DNA from: Oryzias latipes
Taxonomy: Eukaryota; Chordata; Actinopteri; Beloniformes; Adrianichthyidae
Assembly: GCF_002234675.1 (NCBI RefSeq)
Contig: NC_019859.2
Span: 34,543,460-34,607,459 of the forward strand
Direction: 5' to 3'
Length of the DNA stretch: 64,000 bases
The notes under the pieces were generated by a model. That model did not search any database, was not told the DNA's origin, and saw nothing but the letters and a program-made list of their open reading frames with translations. Shown here piece by piece: positions 42,450 through 54,689 of this stretch (positions within the stretch are counted from its first letter, which is position 1; every line of letters begins with the position of its first letter). The position numbers and the translations under genes were made by a program.

Positions 42450-43860
42450 CTCAGAGACCTTAAACTTTTTTTTTCATGGTACATAAAGATTTTGATGACG
42501 CACTCGTCCATCTAACAGATAAACAGACAATCACACCACTCAAGAGTCGCCCCTCATTTGCTCCCTGTCCATAACTATCTCTCACTCAAAAACACAGCTA
42601 AAGAACAACTGTATGGGTATCAATTTTTGGACTTGACCCACGTACATGAAGCTCTGTAAGTACAGAAAACCAAGGCTTGACTTCTCTGATCTCCGCTTTT
42701 AAGACAGGAGTCACATGTATTTACTACAGAATCCTGAGAAAAAGTGGATCCACATTAAAAACTCCCAAATGAAAAAGAAAAACAAACTTGAAATATTTCA
42801 GCTGAGTTAAAAGTCCCAAACCAGACGACGAGAAAAGACTCTTCTTTTAAATCATATTAAAAGCTGTACAAAATCATGGCGAAACAAATAATGAAACAGA
42901 GAAGACAACTTCACTGTTACTCTCTGACATGATCTGCGGCAGCTCACCTTAAGGTGGCTGTTATTGATCAGGCTAAAGTGTGACCAGTCTTAAGGCATCT
43001 GACTGTGCCAAACTCTGTGGTGGAACTAGACTTATCCCCTCAGAGACTCTGTAAACCCCGCTCAAACTCCATTTGGTGGTTTAGCCCCACTTTCACCCTG
43101 GATGCTGAGTGCAGAGCAGAGAAGCTGGCTCTCACTTTAAACAGTTTTTTTGGTGAGAACCAAATCCATCCCATAATTTCCCTGCCTCACTGCTCTGCAG
43201 TCATGTTTCTTGGTGATTTCAGACTGCACCGTTGTGAGAACATGAACTGGTTTGTATTTTCATAAACATCTTTTAGATGCAGACTGACACCGTAGTCAAG
43301 CTGGCTTTTGGGATTGCTGCTGCTGAAGCTGACTTACACATGTTTGAATATTTGAAAAACGAGTGTTATTAATGACGTAAAAGCAAGAAAAGTGTGACCC
43401 GTGAGAGCAGAGTTGATCATTTAAGTAAAGGATGACACATGTATATCATTTTCAGGTAGGGGGCAATGCTTTCCCTTTCTTTTTGTCATCTCTGTGGAGC
43501 TCTGAGGTATCTTCTCATTCTTATGTACACAGGCAAATCATTTACTTAAAATGCTGATTTATTTTTGTTATTCACTACTGTTCAATGCATTTGTTTTGTT
43601 CAAACAAGGTATTGCTCCAACTCCGGGCAAGACTTCTGGATGATGTCAGCGCGAGGAAAAGATGTTCACCAGTTCTTCTTCATCTCTGTTTTCATGTGTT
43701 TGTTCGATGATGTTCCAAATGTTTTCTGGAAGGTCTGGACTGCAGCGAGGTGGAGCGGCGGGAATTAAATTCACGTGTTTGTAACAGACACAGCATGTGG
43801 TTTAACGTGGTCTAGCCTTTTGACTGTGTATAGAGAACTGGACAGAGCACGTGTGACGTC
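42450..43860. other. No gene recognised
   Basis: AT-rich DNA with short open frames only; no splice-supported exon or clear repeat found. Confidence 0.4.
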
Positions 43861-43879
43861 ACCCATAGAAAAGGCCTTA

Positions 43880-44500
43880 CCGCTTGGAGCCAGTCGACAG
43901 TGATTGGTCTGAGTCGGTTTAAGTCACGTTTCTGGCAACTACTGTCGCCAATCATGAGAATGCTTGGTATCCACACTCCTTCCACTAAAAGCGGCTCGGG
44001 AGAATCTGTCAATCAAACGTTTAAGGTGGGGGCCAGTGGGCACCACATGCTTTTACTGAGGCATCTGATTGGTCAGTTTATAACTTGAATAACTTGCAAT
44101 AAAGAAAAATCCTGAAGAAATTAGGATTTTGCAAGAAGGTTTTAAGAAAAAAAGTATCAGAGCAAGAATGGTTCTTCTGACCAATAGAAACAGCTGTTTA
44201 TCCCTGGTGCTATCCTATGGGGTCAAGATGACCATTGACGTGTTCTTCCTACCAGGACAAAGGTGGATAAAGGTGGAGAGGACTTCATGTAATCCATGGA
44301 CACCAGTGAAGATAACAAATTATTGAAGAAAAAAGTTCAGCGCACAGTCTAGTGGGTCTAGATGACCTCACTGCCAATGTCAAAGTGCCTAGGATAGCAC
44401 AAGGTTTATTTCTCTAAAGGAGCCTATGGGATTTTGGCTTTTTGGAGCCAGCAGGTACTTCTTATTTGCGTCATGGTGTCCAATTCTCATATACAGTCAC
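43880..44500 (+). repeat. Dispersed repeat family E, interrupted by MITE copy e
   Basis: The blocks 'ggctcgggagaatctgtcaa', 'cataacttgaataacttgca'-like, 'aacagctgttta' and 'tttttggagccagcaggtac' are split by the MITE at 44202-44405. Related copies lie at 45530-45930 (+) and 61500-61855 (-). Confidence 0.7.
44202..44405. mobile_element. TTAA-type MITE, copy e (204 bp) with TTAT target duplication
   Basis: The element runs from CCCTGGTGCTATCC to GGATAGCACAAGG(T). It is flanked by TTAT at 44198-44201 and 44406-44409. It splits a dispersed repeat whose undisturbed version is present on the other strand near 61.65 kb. CCC-starting ends and a TTAA-like 4-bp duplication suggest the piggyBac superfamily. 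Confidence 0.85.
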
Positions 44501-44588
44501 AGGGTCACAAATGCACACAAGGTCTGCCATGAAGAGGGTTGTTAAATCCAGAATCATCTGTTGTTCTCGAACCTGCAGTGGACGACAT

Positions 44589-44805
44589 CAGGGCTGTTCA
44601 TTCCTGGTCCTTGAGATCTACCACCCTGCCAGTTTTCCAGCTCTCCCTGCACTGCTTTCTGTTGATTACCTGGACCAGGTGGGCTCATTCAACCACAATG
44701 GACAGACATCTGATTGAGCTAATCAGCAGCTAGCAGAGCTGGATCAGGACATCTGGAAAACAGTCAGGGTGGTAGATCCCTGAGGACCAGGAATAAGCAG
44801 CCCTG
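44589..44805. mobile_element. Non-autonomous hAT-like transposon (217 bp)
   Basis: The left end CAGGGCTGTTCATTCCTGGT is mirrored at the right end ...ACCAGGAATAAGCAGCCCTG. The pairing continues through 'agatctaccaccctg ... ttttccag' on the left and 'ctggaaaa ... cagggtggtagatc' on the right, about 50 bp of terminal inverted repeat. CAGGG ends are typical of hAT elements. The flanking 8-mers (gacgacat and gtgtacct) match at only four positions, so the target duplication has decayed or is absent. Confidence 0.75.
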
Positions 44806-45529
44806 GTGTACCTTCACACCATGACGTGCCAACTTCAAACTCCTATGATAGAAATTACACAGCATTAGATTCCAAAAGAATTCCAGGTTTTGAATAATTT
44901 TCCCACATTGTAGTTTTGACACAGTCCATTTCAAATGAACGCCACACCAAGACCCCCGACCAGTGGCAACCAGAGCCCCTCCAGACACCTTTGTGGGATA
45001 GCAGATCAAGGGAATCCACCCACCAGGCAACCCAACGTCAGCCACCCAGACCAGGGCCGGAAGGACTACCACAGGGGCCCCCAGCACCAGAAAGCAGGGA
45101 GGCACATGGGCATGGGCAGTGTAAACCCCAGCCTAGCAAAAGGATAGCTCTCCCAGGAGTTCGGAGCATCCCTGCATGCCAGCACTCAGGCACAAACTAG
45201 GGCTCCCCAAGGCATACAAATTTCCAGTTAACTCCTGCCTCCTAGCAGAAACTATGCCCTAGAAAACAACACAGGTTTTTTGGTTAAGGCTAAAAACGAC
45301 ACAATCATAATGAAAGGACCCCTGGGAACACTTTATGATCACAGCTGGACTTTTGGATCTTTTGATAGTTTACAATGATGTGCGTGTTCCTACAGATGTT
45401 TTATTTTTTAATTTTACATATTACCATTAGATGTAATCACTCATTAAAAATGCTTTACTTCCAGCTCCAACCAAATTAAGTCAATTCAGTCTACATTTTT
45501 TTCTGATACGGACGCTGATACGACTGTTG
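44806..45529. other. No gene recognised; remnant of family C near 45.3 kb
   Basis: At about 45240-45330, 'agcagaaactatgccctaga' and 'ttttttggttaaggctaaaa' match the stretch at 42340-42420, an outer part of family C. The rest of the interval is unassigned. Confidence 0.4.
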
Positions 45530-45930
45530 GAGCCACACATCATCATCAATCAGGGATTGGCAATTCCTATGGCAACCACTCTCGCCAATCAGGAGTGAGT
45601 TTGTTGAAAGTCCACACCCCTACAACTGAAAGCGGGCTCAAGAGGATCTGTCAATCAAACCTATCGAACATACAATGCCAGACCGCCTACTCTTATTGAG
45701 GCACATGATTGGTCAGTCCATAACTTGAATAACCTGCACTACAGAAACACTATTAAGAAAAAAATGAGGTTTATCAAGAACATGTTCTTTTAAGAAAAAG
45801 GTATCAGAGTAAGAATGATTATTGTGACCAACTGAGTAACAGCTGTTTGTGGCTTCTTGGAGCCAATGGGCACTTCCTGTTTGGAACGCAAAGGGGAGGA
45901 GTCACTCAGTCTAGTTCATATATTCAGTCA
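45530..45930 (+). repeat. Dispersed repeat family E
   Basis: Contains 'gaggatctgtcaatcaaacc', 'cataacttgaataacctgca', 'agtaacagctgtttgtggct' and 'cttggagccaatgggcactt', in the order seen at 43880-44500. Confidence 0.65.
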
Positions 45931-47082
45931 ATGTGACTTTTTTTCTTAGGAACGTTGTTGCTGTCATTTTTGAAATATGTTGAAGATTTTAAATAAAACT
46001 GTCAAATATCAAACATTAACGTAACTCAAAAAAGCGTTTCTTAATTAAGTAAATTCTGCATGGATCGTTAAAAGATGAGTTATCTTTTCCTTTACAAAAT
46101 GTGACGTGTTGTGGTGTTGGGCTGTATGTAAGTGTGAAAACAAAAATAATAAAAAAAAGAGTATAGATGATAAACACAGAAAAGAGAATCTGGTCCCCCG
46201 CACATGAAGGGAGGCAGATTGGGCGCCATGTGTTTATGGAGCCCAGCTGCACTCTGCCTGCTAAACCAGTCCTCTGGTTGTGACAGACAGCCCGTCAGGC
46301 GGGGGGTATTTCTGAGAAGGAGTTTGTTAGAATGACAAATGCTGTCGTCTGTGGGACGAAGATCCAATCAGATCAATGTCGACAGATATGCCAAAGTAGG
46401 TAATAAACACTGAATTGTGAATATTAAATGAATACGTAAGTGTATTTTCTGGTCCCATGTAAAGAATAAGAAAAAGAGAGAGAGCAGAGGGAGGATGAGG
46501 CCAGGCATTCTGTGGCTTAGCCAGACTGGAGCGGTGGGGCTTGGCTGCTCGTGGACCCTTGGCTTCTATATTAAAGAAAAGAGGAAGAAAAAAAAATCAC
46601 AGTCAAAAAGTTTAAAAAAAAAAAAAAGCAACAAGCTATGCCAAGAATGCACAGGCAAGAAGCAACACATAAGGTTCTTTCCTTCTGACTGCCTTTCTGT
46701 TTCCCCAAGCAGTTGGGAACAATAAACTAGAACAATCAACAGCTTCAACATGCATGTTGAAGCAAGAAACAGTCCGAGCGCATGGAGGAACACACGGAGA
46801 GTAAAGCCTCTTTCTGATTGGGACAGTGCAAACCACCAGCACTGCAAAGCACATTCATAAAGACAAAGTCTGGAGATGTCCACAGCTGCCTTTCCATTGA
46901 CTATGAAATCAAGCAAATTGGATTTGCAATAATAGAAACACAACAGTTTCGGGGGGAAAAAAGGTTTTTGCACTTGGAGGAGGTGGTTATAAAGGCGTAT
47001 GGAAATTCACATATTTTGCAAACTGCAATAGAAACACTTTTTTTTTTAATGAAATAAGTCAAGTGACCACATGCAACCAGTT

Positions 47083-47282
47083 TTAGATAGCGATGGCGAT
47101 GCACTTCTTGGTAGGAACTGGCGGCCTTGGGCGCTGCACAGCGGGCGCCAACAGAGGTCCCACAGCGTCACACAGCTCATCCGAAGTTGAGCGTGTCATG
47201 TGCTCCTCAGTAAAATCACCATTTCCCAAAGTGGCCTCATCCATAACCCCTCCCACGTGTAAGGAGCTCGCCGCTCCACGGC
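47083..47282 (-). CDS. Possible terminal coding exon of an unidentified gene
   Basis: On the - strand a good acceptor (GTCTTCTTCAG) at 47283-47285 opens an in-frame 65-residue sequence: GRGAASSLHVGGVMDEATLG, then GDFTEEHMTRSTSDELCDAV, and a C-terminus RPRPPVPTKKCIAIAI followed by TAA. The frame is also open for about 106 bases upstream of that acceptor. The Pro-rich PPVPTKK segment looks like an SH3-binding motif. I do not recognise the family. Its upstream exons would lie to the right on the - strand, but I could not identify any with confidence, so this could also be a chance open frame. Confidence 0.3.
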
Positions 47283-47389
47283 CTGAAGAAGACGCCAGTT
47301 CCCACATTTTCAGCAACCCTTTTGCTCTCAGGTTCAATTTTAGACTTTTACAGAATTTCTGTTGCATTTTGTGTTTTGGCTTGTTCAAC

Positions 47390-48140
47390 CGGCATGTTTC
47401 GCAACACGACGAAGGCCCAAATCCTACTGTTCCTGCCTGCAGAGAATTCCAGGACGACGCTTTGACTCATGTTCATTTTGAACAAGTGCAACATTTCTCA
47501 GTGTCGCTTCATGCCAAACCATGAACTGATCTAATCTCTATTCAAGCTTTGCAGTTGGATTATGGTTTTGCCACAGGCCAAAGTAAACGTTGGCGTTTTT
47601 TGTGTGCACCAGACTGAAATAACACCACAATCAACGGGCGTAGGAGCCGTTTTGTTGTAGCTGTAGCTTACACGCCTTTAAACATTCTCTGAAGCACCAT
47701 TCTGCATTCATGTATATAAAAACTGTCATAATGTAGTATAATGTAAACATATTATGTTAAAAGAAAGGAATAAAATCAGAGAATAACTCAAAGTACTTCT
47801 GTTTTTTTTAGGACAACTTTTTTTCAAAGTTGGGTCTCGATTGGGTCAATCCACAAAATCTCACATCTGTTCCTAAACTACCACGGTGGCCCGGAATTGC
47901 TTCACTGTTGGGCTAATTCAGGAATGTGGTAATTTTCTGAGGTTTCACAACACTTGAGGGTTTTGCAGATCATAGGTGCCATGACAGGAGGGATCAATGA
48001 CTGCATGAGCAACGGGTTAGGAATCCCAAAAATGGTCTTTGCTTTCATTTGAAGACTTAGTCCGATGAAAATGGGGTTTTGAGGCACGTTCCTGTGTCAT
48101 TTTTCTGATGATGGAGGACAAATCTAAAGATAATTAAGAT
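47390..48140. other. No gene recognised
   Basis: No splice-supported exon or repeat found, apart from short open frames without homology. Confidence 0.4.
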
Positions 48141-48144
48141 CAAA

Positions 48145-48545
48145 TTGCACTTCTGAGGAGTTCTTTATTTACATTTTTGTGAATCAGGACCAGACAGGAA
48201 AAAGAATGCAGTTGGACCAAAGATCTTACTACAGAAAAGGTCATGGCCACAAGCTCCCTGCTCCGCTCCATTCTGGTGCGGACAAAGAGATCCATGGATG
48301 TGTTTGTTTTCCACAGATGAGCTGGAATCTGGCTCAAAACTCTGGCTGGATGGCTATGATATTGGTCAGGTCAGGTTAGGGGTGTGAGGGGCTGTAAGCT
48401 AGCAGGAGAGAGTATAAACAGAGATCTTTAATCTGCCCGCAACTCAGAGAGAATATGACATTTTTTTTTATTTTTGGTTAAAAACAGCCTAATCATAATT
48501 AAAAGACCACTGAGAATGCTTTGGATCAAGAAATGACCCGAGTGG
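48145..48545. repeat. Dispersed repeat family C
   Basis: Matches 41885-42440 through 'ctccgctccattctgg', 'agagatccatgga' and 'gagctggaatctggctcaaa', ending in 'gcctaatcataattaaaaga'. Confidence 0.6.
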
Positions 48546-48597
48546 GTCTTAATAGTGAGCTTTTCTTTGTTCATATTTTTGGCGTAATCTTGTGAGT

Positions 48598-48895
48598 GGG
48601 CTGCACGGTGGGGTAGGGGTTAGCGCCTTCACCTCAGATTGGAAGGCCCTGGTTCAAGTCGCAGCTGGGTCCTTGCTGTGTGGCGTTTGCATGTTCTTCC
48701 TGTGCTCATGTGGGTTTTCTCTGGGCACTCTGGGTACCTCAAACAAACACACTGCAAGGTTTAATTGACTCTAAATCGTCCCTTAGGTGTGAGTGGTTGT
48801 GTGCTGCTGAGATGAACTGGCAACAGAAGCTGGGTGGGTTCCAGCAACCCCTTGACCCATAAATAAGCAGCTATAGAAAACTGACGACCAATACA
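48598..48895 (-). repeat. Common fish dispersed repeat (family D), full - copy
   Basis: It starts 'gggctgcacggtggggtagg', then 'ggttcaagtcgcagctgggt', 'tttgcatgttcttcctgtgc', a 'gtgagtggttgtgtg' stretch and 'ggttccagcaaccccttgac'. This is the reverse complement of the layout at 34555-34860. Confidence 0.7.
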
Positions 48896-48899
48896 TCTT

Positions 48900-50100
48900 A
48901 TTTCATACTAAACAAAAACTCAGATATTTTTTTTTGCTTGCCTTACTGCTTCTTTTTTTTTTAAATGGAAGTTTGTTTTGCAAATGTCCAAACTCTTCTT
49001 TGGTTTCAGAGGTTGACCCGTGAAAATCAGATTAAAATAGTATGAAAATTGATAATGAACTTGTGACCTTTACAGGGGATGAAAACACATTTGCTTGTAA
49101 TCATGAGAAGGTTATTATAAAGGCTTTTAAGTTTTTTTTTTCATTGTCTGGATCAGGCTACTGGTTGCGTTTTATGAAAGACTCAATTTTTCAAGATGGT
49201 ACACTGTATTTTGTTTTATAAAATGATGGCTCTCCAAAAGCCTGGTCTTAACATGGGCAGATAGGCAGGGCCACATCAACATGTTGAGGGTTCCCATAGC
49301 TATTTCTTAATTTTTTCCAAGTTCTCTTTAGATATAGCCTAAAAATGTCACAGCCCTGGAGATAGGAGGAGCATTTGAACCTTTCTGTGAAAAGAAAAGC
49401 TCACTTTTTAAATATAGTCCACCAGTATCAATTTAAAATCTTAGTAATACAGTTGATCAAATACTGTAATCCGTTTCTTTCCACCCACTGTTTTTATCTC
49501 CAACATTTCCTCAAGCTAAAAACCTTAAAAATATCCAAAACATTATGTTCATTATTGATTCTATTTTATTGTGAACTTCAAGGTTTTAGTTTAGAAAAAA
49601 ATACTGTGTTCAAGAAGATTTAATATAAACTCTAATGGTTTTTCATTTGTTAGAGTATTTGGAAAAATAATATTAGCACAATAATTTGGAATGCGCTGGT
49701 TGTCATCTTTTATTCTTCGAGGATGCTTTTATTTTGACAGTTTAATCCTCTGTGTTTCCTCTGACAGTCCTCTTTGTAAAGCAAACGTGAAAGCTCAACT
49801 AAACTCTGTTGGGAATCAAACAATCAAACGGCAATCAAACAATTGTTTCCCGTTCCACTTCAGAACAAAAGTCTCAGTTTGCTAAAAGACTTTGGTTTGC
49901 TTAACTTGAGTTTGAATCCAGACAAACGTCTGAAAGAGGAAACATACCAAAGAGAGTTAGTCATACGCACGCTACGAATCAGCAGTAATAAAGAAAAACA
50001 AACAGTGGGTCTGACTGAGTGTGAATCATGAAAGACAAGTGTCCAGTGGGTGTGGTGAGGAGGTGGAGGCACTCACTAAATACAAGATGGTCAAAGGAAT
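48900..50100. other. No gene recognised; AT-rich
   Basis: Many T runs and short frames; nothing splice-supported. Confidence 0.4.
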
Positions 50101-50129
50101 TTGAAGACCTGTCAGAAGTCAGAATTCAG

Positions 50130-50515
50130 TCTCCTCTTCTGGTCACCAGCGGGAACCATCTCCAGAGTTCTTGCCACACTTCCTGGATGCTGCACACCTG
50201 CCTCTCATTTACTTAATCCATTACAGTATTCTTAAGCACTGCACTGAGCTCAGTGCAAAGTATTGTTTGTGCCACTCTGTCTTCCTTACCGAGTGATATA
50301 TCTGGACCTTCTGTCTCCTGCCCCTGACTCTGTTTGCCGCCGCTTGCCCTGACCCTCGCCTGGATTTTGACCATCCTGTCTCTTTGCTGATGAACTTATT
50401 GCCTGTTATTGACTCCTGCCTGCTTGACCCTGATTTAGCTTTGTGGACTGTTAGCTGAGCTAATAAACCTGCTGCATCTGGATCCAGCCGTCCGCCAGTT
50501 CTTGTGACAGGACCA
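50130..50515 (+). mobile_element. Possible solo LTR or retroelement end
   Basis: The segment 'gagctaataaacctgctgca' followed by 'tctggatccagccgtccgcc' and an end in 'cttgtgaca' resembles the R/U5 end of fish Ty3/gypsy-type LTRs, with AATAAA at 50461-50466. The left boundary is unclear and no internal coding region or second LTR was seen. Confidence 0.3.
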
Positions 50516-51439
50516 CTTGTGCTTCTTTTTCTTCTTTTAGAGTTTGTTTCATGCAATTTGTTTCCCTAATCAGCAGCTGTTGGAACTGCATGTTTTATTC
50601 TTAGGCTTTGGTCCTCATTGGTCCTCAATGGTCATTCACCCTTGTGAAAGTGCAGTGTATGAAGGCGAAAGTTGCCCAATGCACTGAATTGGTTCTTGTA
50701 TTTGCACTTGAACCCTTCTCAGGCATGGAAGGGTCGACCTGCTTACCGAGGTGTGTAGCCCGTTTCAGACTCATGAGTTTGGCTAGATAATGAGGTTAAT
50801 TTCTGACCAAAGGCTTCCACGTACAAGCAAAACATAGACAGGCAGGATTTATGCCGTAGTCACATGGATCCGGACGAGTGGTTGACTTGTACGGATGCTG
50901 CATGCTTTTGGATTGCCCAGGCTCTTGGAAAATTGTAGTAAGGAGCGGCTGCATCTTAAGGAGGGAAGGGGTGTCTTGCAATTTCCTTGAGGCTCGTGCT
51001 GCCACCTCAAGGGACGTCAAACTGGAACGTACCATTGTGGTAAGTGTTCTGAAATATTTGTGAGACTAACGTCACTTGTACGCACTTGTGATGGGTGATG
51101 CTGTTGTCCTCATGCTACACTCCAACTGTTAGTAATGTGCACGTACTGGCTCCTCACTGGTCACATGCTAATGCAAATGCACAGGGTGTGGAGGTAATAC
51201 ACAAGTGTCCCTAGTACAACCATTTAAACTGCACTCTGATTGCCTAATTCTTTATTTCTAACAGTAGCCATAGAGTGCACACTTATCACGTGAACAGCAC
51301 TAACGGAATTCTTTGCAATCAGCAAGATTGTGGGGTTAAAAAAAACAATAACGCCCCTTCGCCTCACTACCGTCACCCTTACATTCTATACGTGTTCTCT
51401 GACACCTGTTGCTCAAAGCATGCTGGTAGGAAAAAATCT

Positions 51440-51990
51440 GCACGAACACTTGTCATGACTTGAAGGATTGACAGACCCAGACGCTGAAACCCAGAATGAG
51501 GACGAAGATAGGTGAAAGGTAAGTAATGAGTTTTATTTTCCTTCCAGGAAAGTTGGTGTGGCTTGGTGGGCAGCCGGAGAGGAAAGCGGCTTGTGGCGTG
51601 GCTGGAGTTAATAGCGCGGCTTGGCAAAGCTTGAGGTTTCCACCGGACTGCTGGAGGACTCGGACTGACATCCACACTGGGGACACTTGGAGGCTGGAAT
51701 CCTGAGACAGAGAGAGGCAGGTTAAGCACGAAGCCAGACTTGAACAAGGAAACATGAACTAGACTTGAGACCAGGTAGAGTCACCATAGAGGGCAATGAA
51801 CTGGCGATGGCTAATGGGTCTGGATCTCCTTAAGAGCAGAGCAGGTGATGAGGTGAATTGGTCCCAGCTGGTGGAGTCAGGAGCAGAGCACGAGAGGGAG
51901 GGGGAGGAGACTGACAGGCACCATAACAATTTTTGCTCTATGGGCTCACTGAGGGGTCTGCGACCTTGATATTTTGGGCGGGCCACCTTT
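51440..51990 (-). repeat. Possible retroelement-like dispersed repeat
   Basis: On the - strand a 'ctcctgactccaccagctgg' and 'accaattcacctcatcacct' stretch followed by 'tctgtctcaggattccagcc' looks like a fish dispersed repeat. No coding region was recognised. Low support. Confidence 0.25.
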
Positions 51991-54598
51991 GTGTTTCATA
52001 CAAATTTGCCCATTTTTTGCCCCACAGCCCATATCCACCCGTAGGGACAGTTGTAACTAACAACGTCTCAATCCACTCTTCATAACAGTAACTAAGGCTT
52101 TAATGAATAGGGCACTACGACACCCCTTGTCCACAACAGTTTACTTTCTCTTTCATTAGGAAGTGTGTAAGCTTACCTGAGCTTTGGGGTGTACTAAATC
52201 TGCCTGTAAACGGGGATCTAGTCTGTTCAGACCCAGTTCAGACGAGCAGACCAAAGAGAGGAAGTGGCACAAGGGCTGCATTACACGTAGGTATATTTAA
52301 GCCTTGTGGGTTGGACCTCCAACCAATGCGTTGGACCTATGGAAAAATGCAGCAGACTAGCTAGGGCGGAGCTACTGTTGATTGGCTGAAGGTCGTTTGA
52401 AAGCTCCAAAAAAGTGGCTGTATTCCTCTTCGTCGCCCGCAATCTTCTCTCAAACAACATTAAATGCTTTGTATCTACAAAGAACCAAAAGCCAAGCAGA
52501 AGAAAAAAGAATTGCTAGATGACCTCCATTGTTGTTGTTGTTAGCTTCACCCCGCATGCGCCGTGACGTTCCATTTTCACCTGAATATCCTGGACCATTC
52601 TAGACCGGACTGGACCGGACCGTCCTGCTCAGTAGAAACAAGGCTTTACAGAAGAAATGGGAAAAGAGGAAAACAAGAAAATATATCTTATTTCTAAATG
52701 TGGTGTTGTTAGGAGGGGCAGGTGTTTACCCATGCAGGTAGATAGAGATTTGCAGAAATAGCCAGTTTTCCTCTTCAGTTGTTATTTTCTGTGATGAGGA
52801 ATGGTAACAACACAAGAAACTGACGTTCTCCCCCCAAAAATTGTGCTTTAACCCCTGCAAACTGACCCCAACTGGGTCAATGTTTAACCTATAGGAAGTT
52901 AAGCTGCAATAGAGAATACAAAAATACATAAACAACTTTAAAATTGGTTAAGACTTGGAAATCAAAAAAAAGCTGATGATCCCATAATGCAATCTGAGTG
53001 ACCCAGCCACTCTGCTACTGATGATGAAGTAGTGGCTGCCCTGCTGTCATCATATCACTAGAGGGATGAGGGGATTTATGAGCTTTGCAGATTAATGGTG
53101 AAAAACAAAGAATTATTCTTCCCAACTTTTCCATTTGTCAATACCCTGAAAGGAGGATTATAGCCTTTCGGATCATCCCAGTCCAGTAAAACCATTGCGG
53201 AGGGAAAGACACACCCTGAAAAGAATTCACTAAACACCACCAGGGCCAGCACCCCAAAATAACATCTTACTGCTCAATCTAAGCCTGAAGAAACTCACTC
53301 TGTACTTTGCGAGAAAGGAAGAACTATTCCAATAGATTTAGCTGCTGTGACACAAGGACAAAGTCCCTTTCTAACCGACTCCTTCACCAAATACCTCAGA
53401 GAAAATGTCTGTGTGCTGTTTTGGTTCTCTTCCCCTATCAAGTGTTTGAAGTGCGGCTTGATTCTCCTCGCCATGTGTCTTGTACTGTGAGGCTGACTGA
53501 GTGAGTATGCAGCTGAGGCACAGCCCTAATGCCGTGTCATATTCTGGGCTTTGAGGAGAAAGGAGGATGCCAAGAGCTGAAATGTGATGACTGGTTTCTG
53601 TGTGAGAGCGAGCGAGGGGGAAAAAAAACACAGAAACCTTCCAACGGCTTGTTTTTGCTCCGCCAGAGCACGTTCATGTGTGCGCACATGTGATCGCCAG
53701 CGCACTTTACAGTATGTGTGGGAAGAAGGAATCTTTCCAGACGTTTTCTTTCTCGAGCCTCTTCCTGTGTTCCACAATCCCCTTTCCTCCCAACCCTACG
53801 GCAGCCCATCCCACCCCACATCCAGTTCCCAAAGCCGGCGCCGCACCAGCGAGAGGAGTCAGTGTTTCTCTTCGTCTCCGCGCGTTCAGCCTGTTTCCAA
53901 CACTTTCCCCAACGTTACCATAAATCCCACACTTCGGCGGACTCGTTTTCCCACATTCTCCCCGTCCAGTGTGTGTTGGTGTTTCCCATGTGACTTGGCA
54001 GACGTGAGCTGTGCACGAGTGCGTGCCAGTGCGGTAATGTGTCTGTTGAGAGCTTGGCAGTTTTCTTAACATGGCCTTACCAAAGGATCCACCGGGAGAT
54101 GTGGTTTTGACGCCCCCTCCTCTCCAGCCTCCTCTTTCCTTTCACTCTCCATTTTACAAACGACATTGTGTGTTTCTACCCGTTTTTCCTCCCCCCCCCC
54201 TCTCATCTGGATCAATCAACCAGACCCGTGGAAAACTGCTTCCTTTGATTTGGACCACAATGAAAACACGGCTGTTTGAGTCTAAATTCATATCAAACGT
54301 ACATTTTGATTTGGGTTGCATGTCCACACACGGTGCTTTCCGATGGAAGGACTTGATAACCATGCGGCGCAGAAGGCCGGTAAGATGAAATAACTACTTG
54401 GTATTCCATTCCTCTGCATAGCACAACACAGAGAAGGGATGCTGGCAAATATGCAAATGAGGGGTGGCGTCACAGTCCTCAGAAGTTCATCAAATCTTTG
54501 TGATAATTAAAGGGTTCACACGATTTTTCACGTGTGTTCTATTTAACATTTCCAATTAAATGTTGACAAGAAATATTCCAAATGAAGTGTATCTTTTT
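51991..54598. other. No gene recognised
   Basis: A donor-like site on - at 52185 (CTCAG|GTAAGC) and GC-rich open frames at 53.5-54.1 kb exist, but no homology or phase-consistent chain was found. Confidence 0.4.
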
Positions 54599-54687
54599 AA
54601 CCTTTGTGCTATCTTGTGGGGTCCAGATGGAGGCACGTTCACATTGGGAGTGGGGTCATCTGGACCCCACAAGATAGCAAAAGGGTT
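54599..54687. mobile_element. TTAA-type MITE, copy f (89 bp hairpin)
   Basis: The ends AACCTTTGTGCTATC and GATAGCAAAAGGGTT enclose CTTGTGGGGTCCAGATG and CATCTGGACCCCACAAG, so almost the whole element folds back on itself. It is an internally deleted form of the longer copies. Confidence 0.82.
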
Positions 54688-54689
54688 CA

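Noticed and set aside
37351-47082. Search for a divergent melk-like gene next to rnf38, as in mammals
   Set aside because: No kinase-domain exon was seen on either strand; the synteny is not supported inside this window.
52155-52215. Strong donor CTCAG|GTAAGC on - with an AG 27 bases upstream
   Set aside because: Would be a 27-nt micro-exon in what looks like repeat DNA; no phase-consistent neighbours.
53526-54072. 161-codon frame on + and 121-codon frame on -
   Set aside because: Shadow frames of a GC-rich stretch; sequence unlike any family I know and no splice support.
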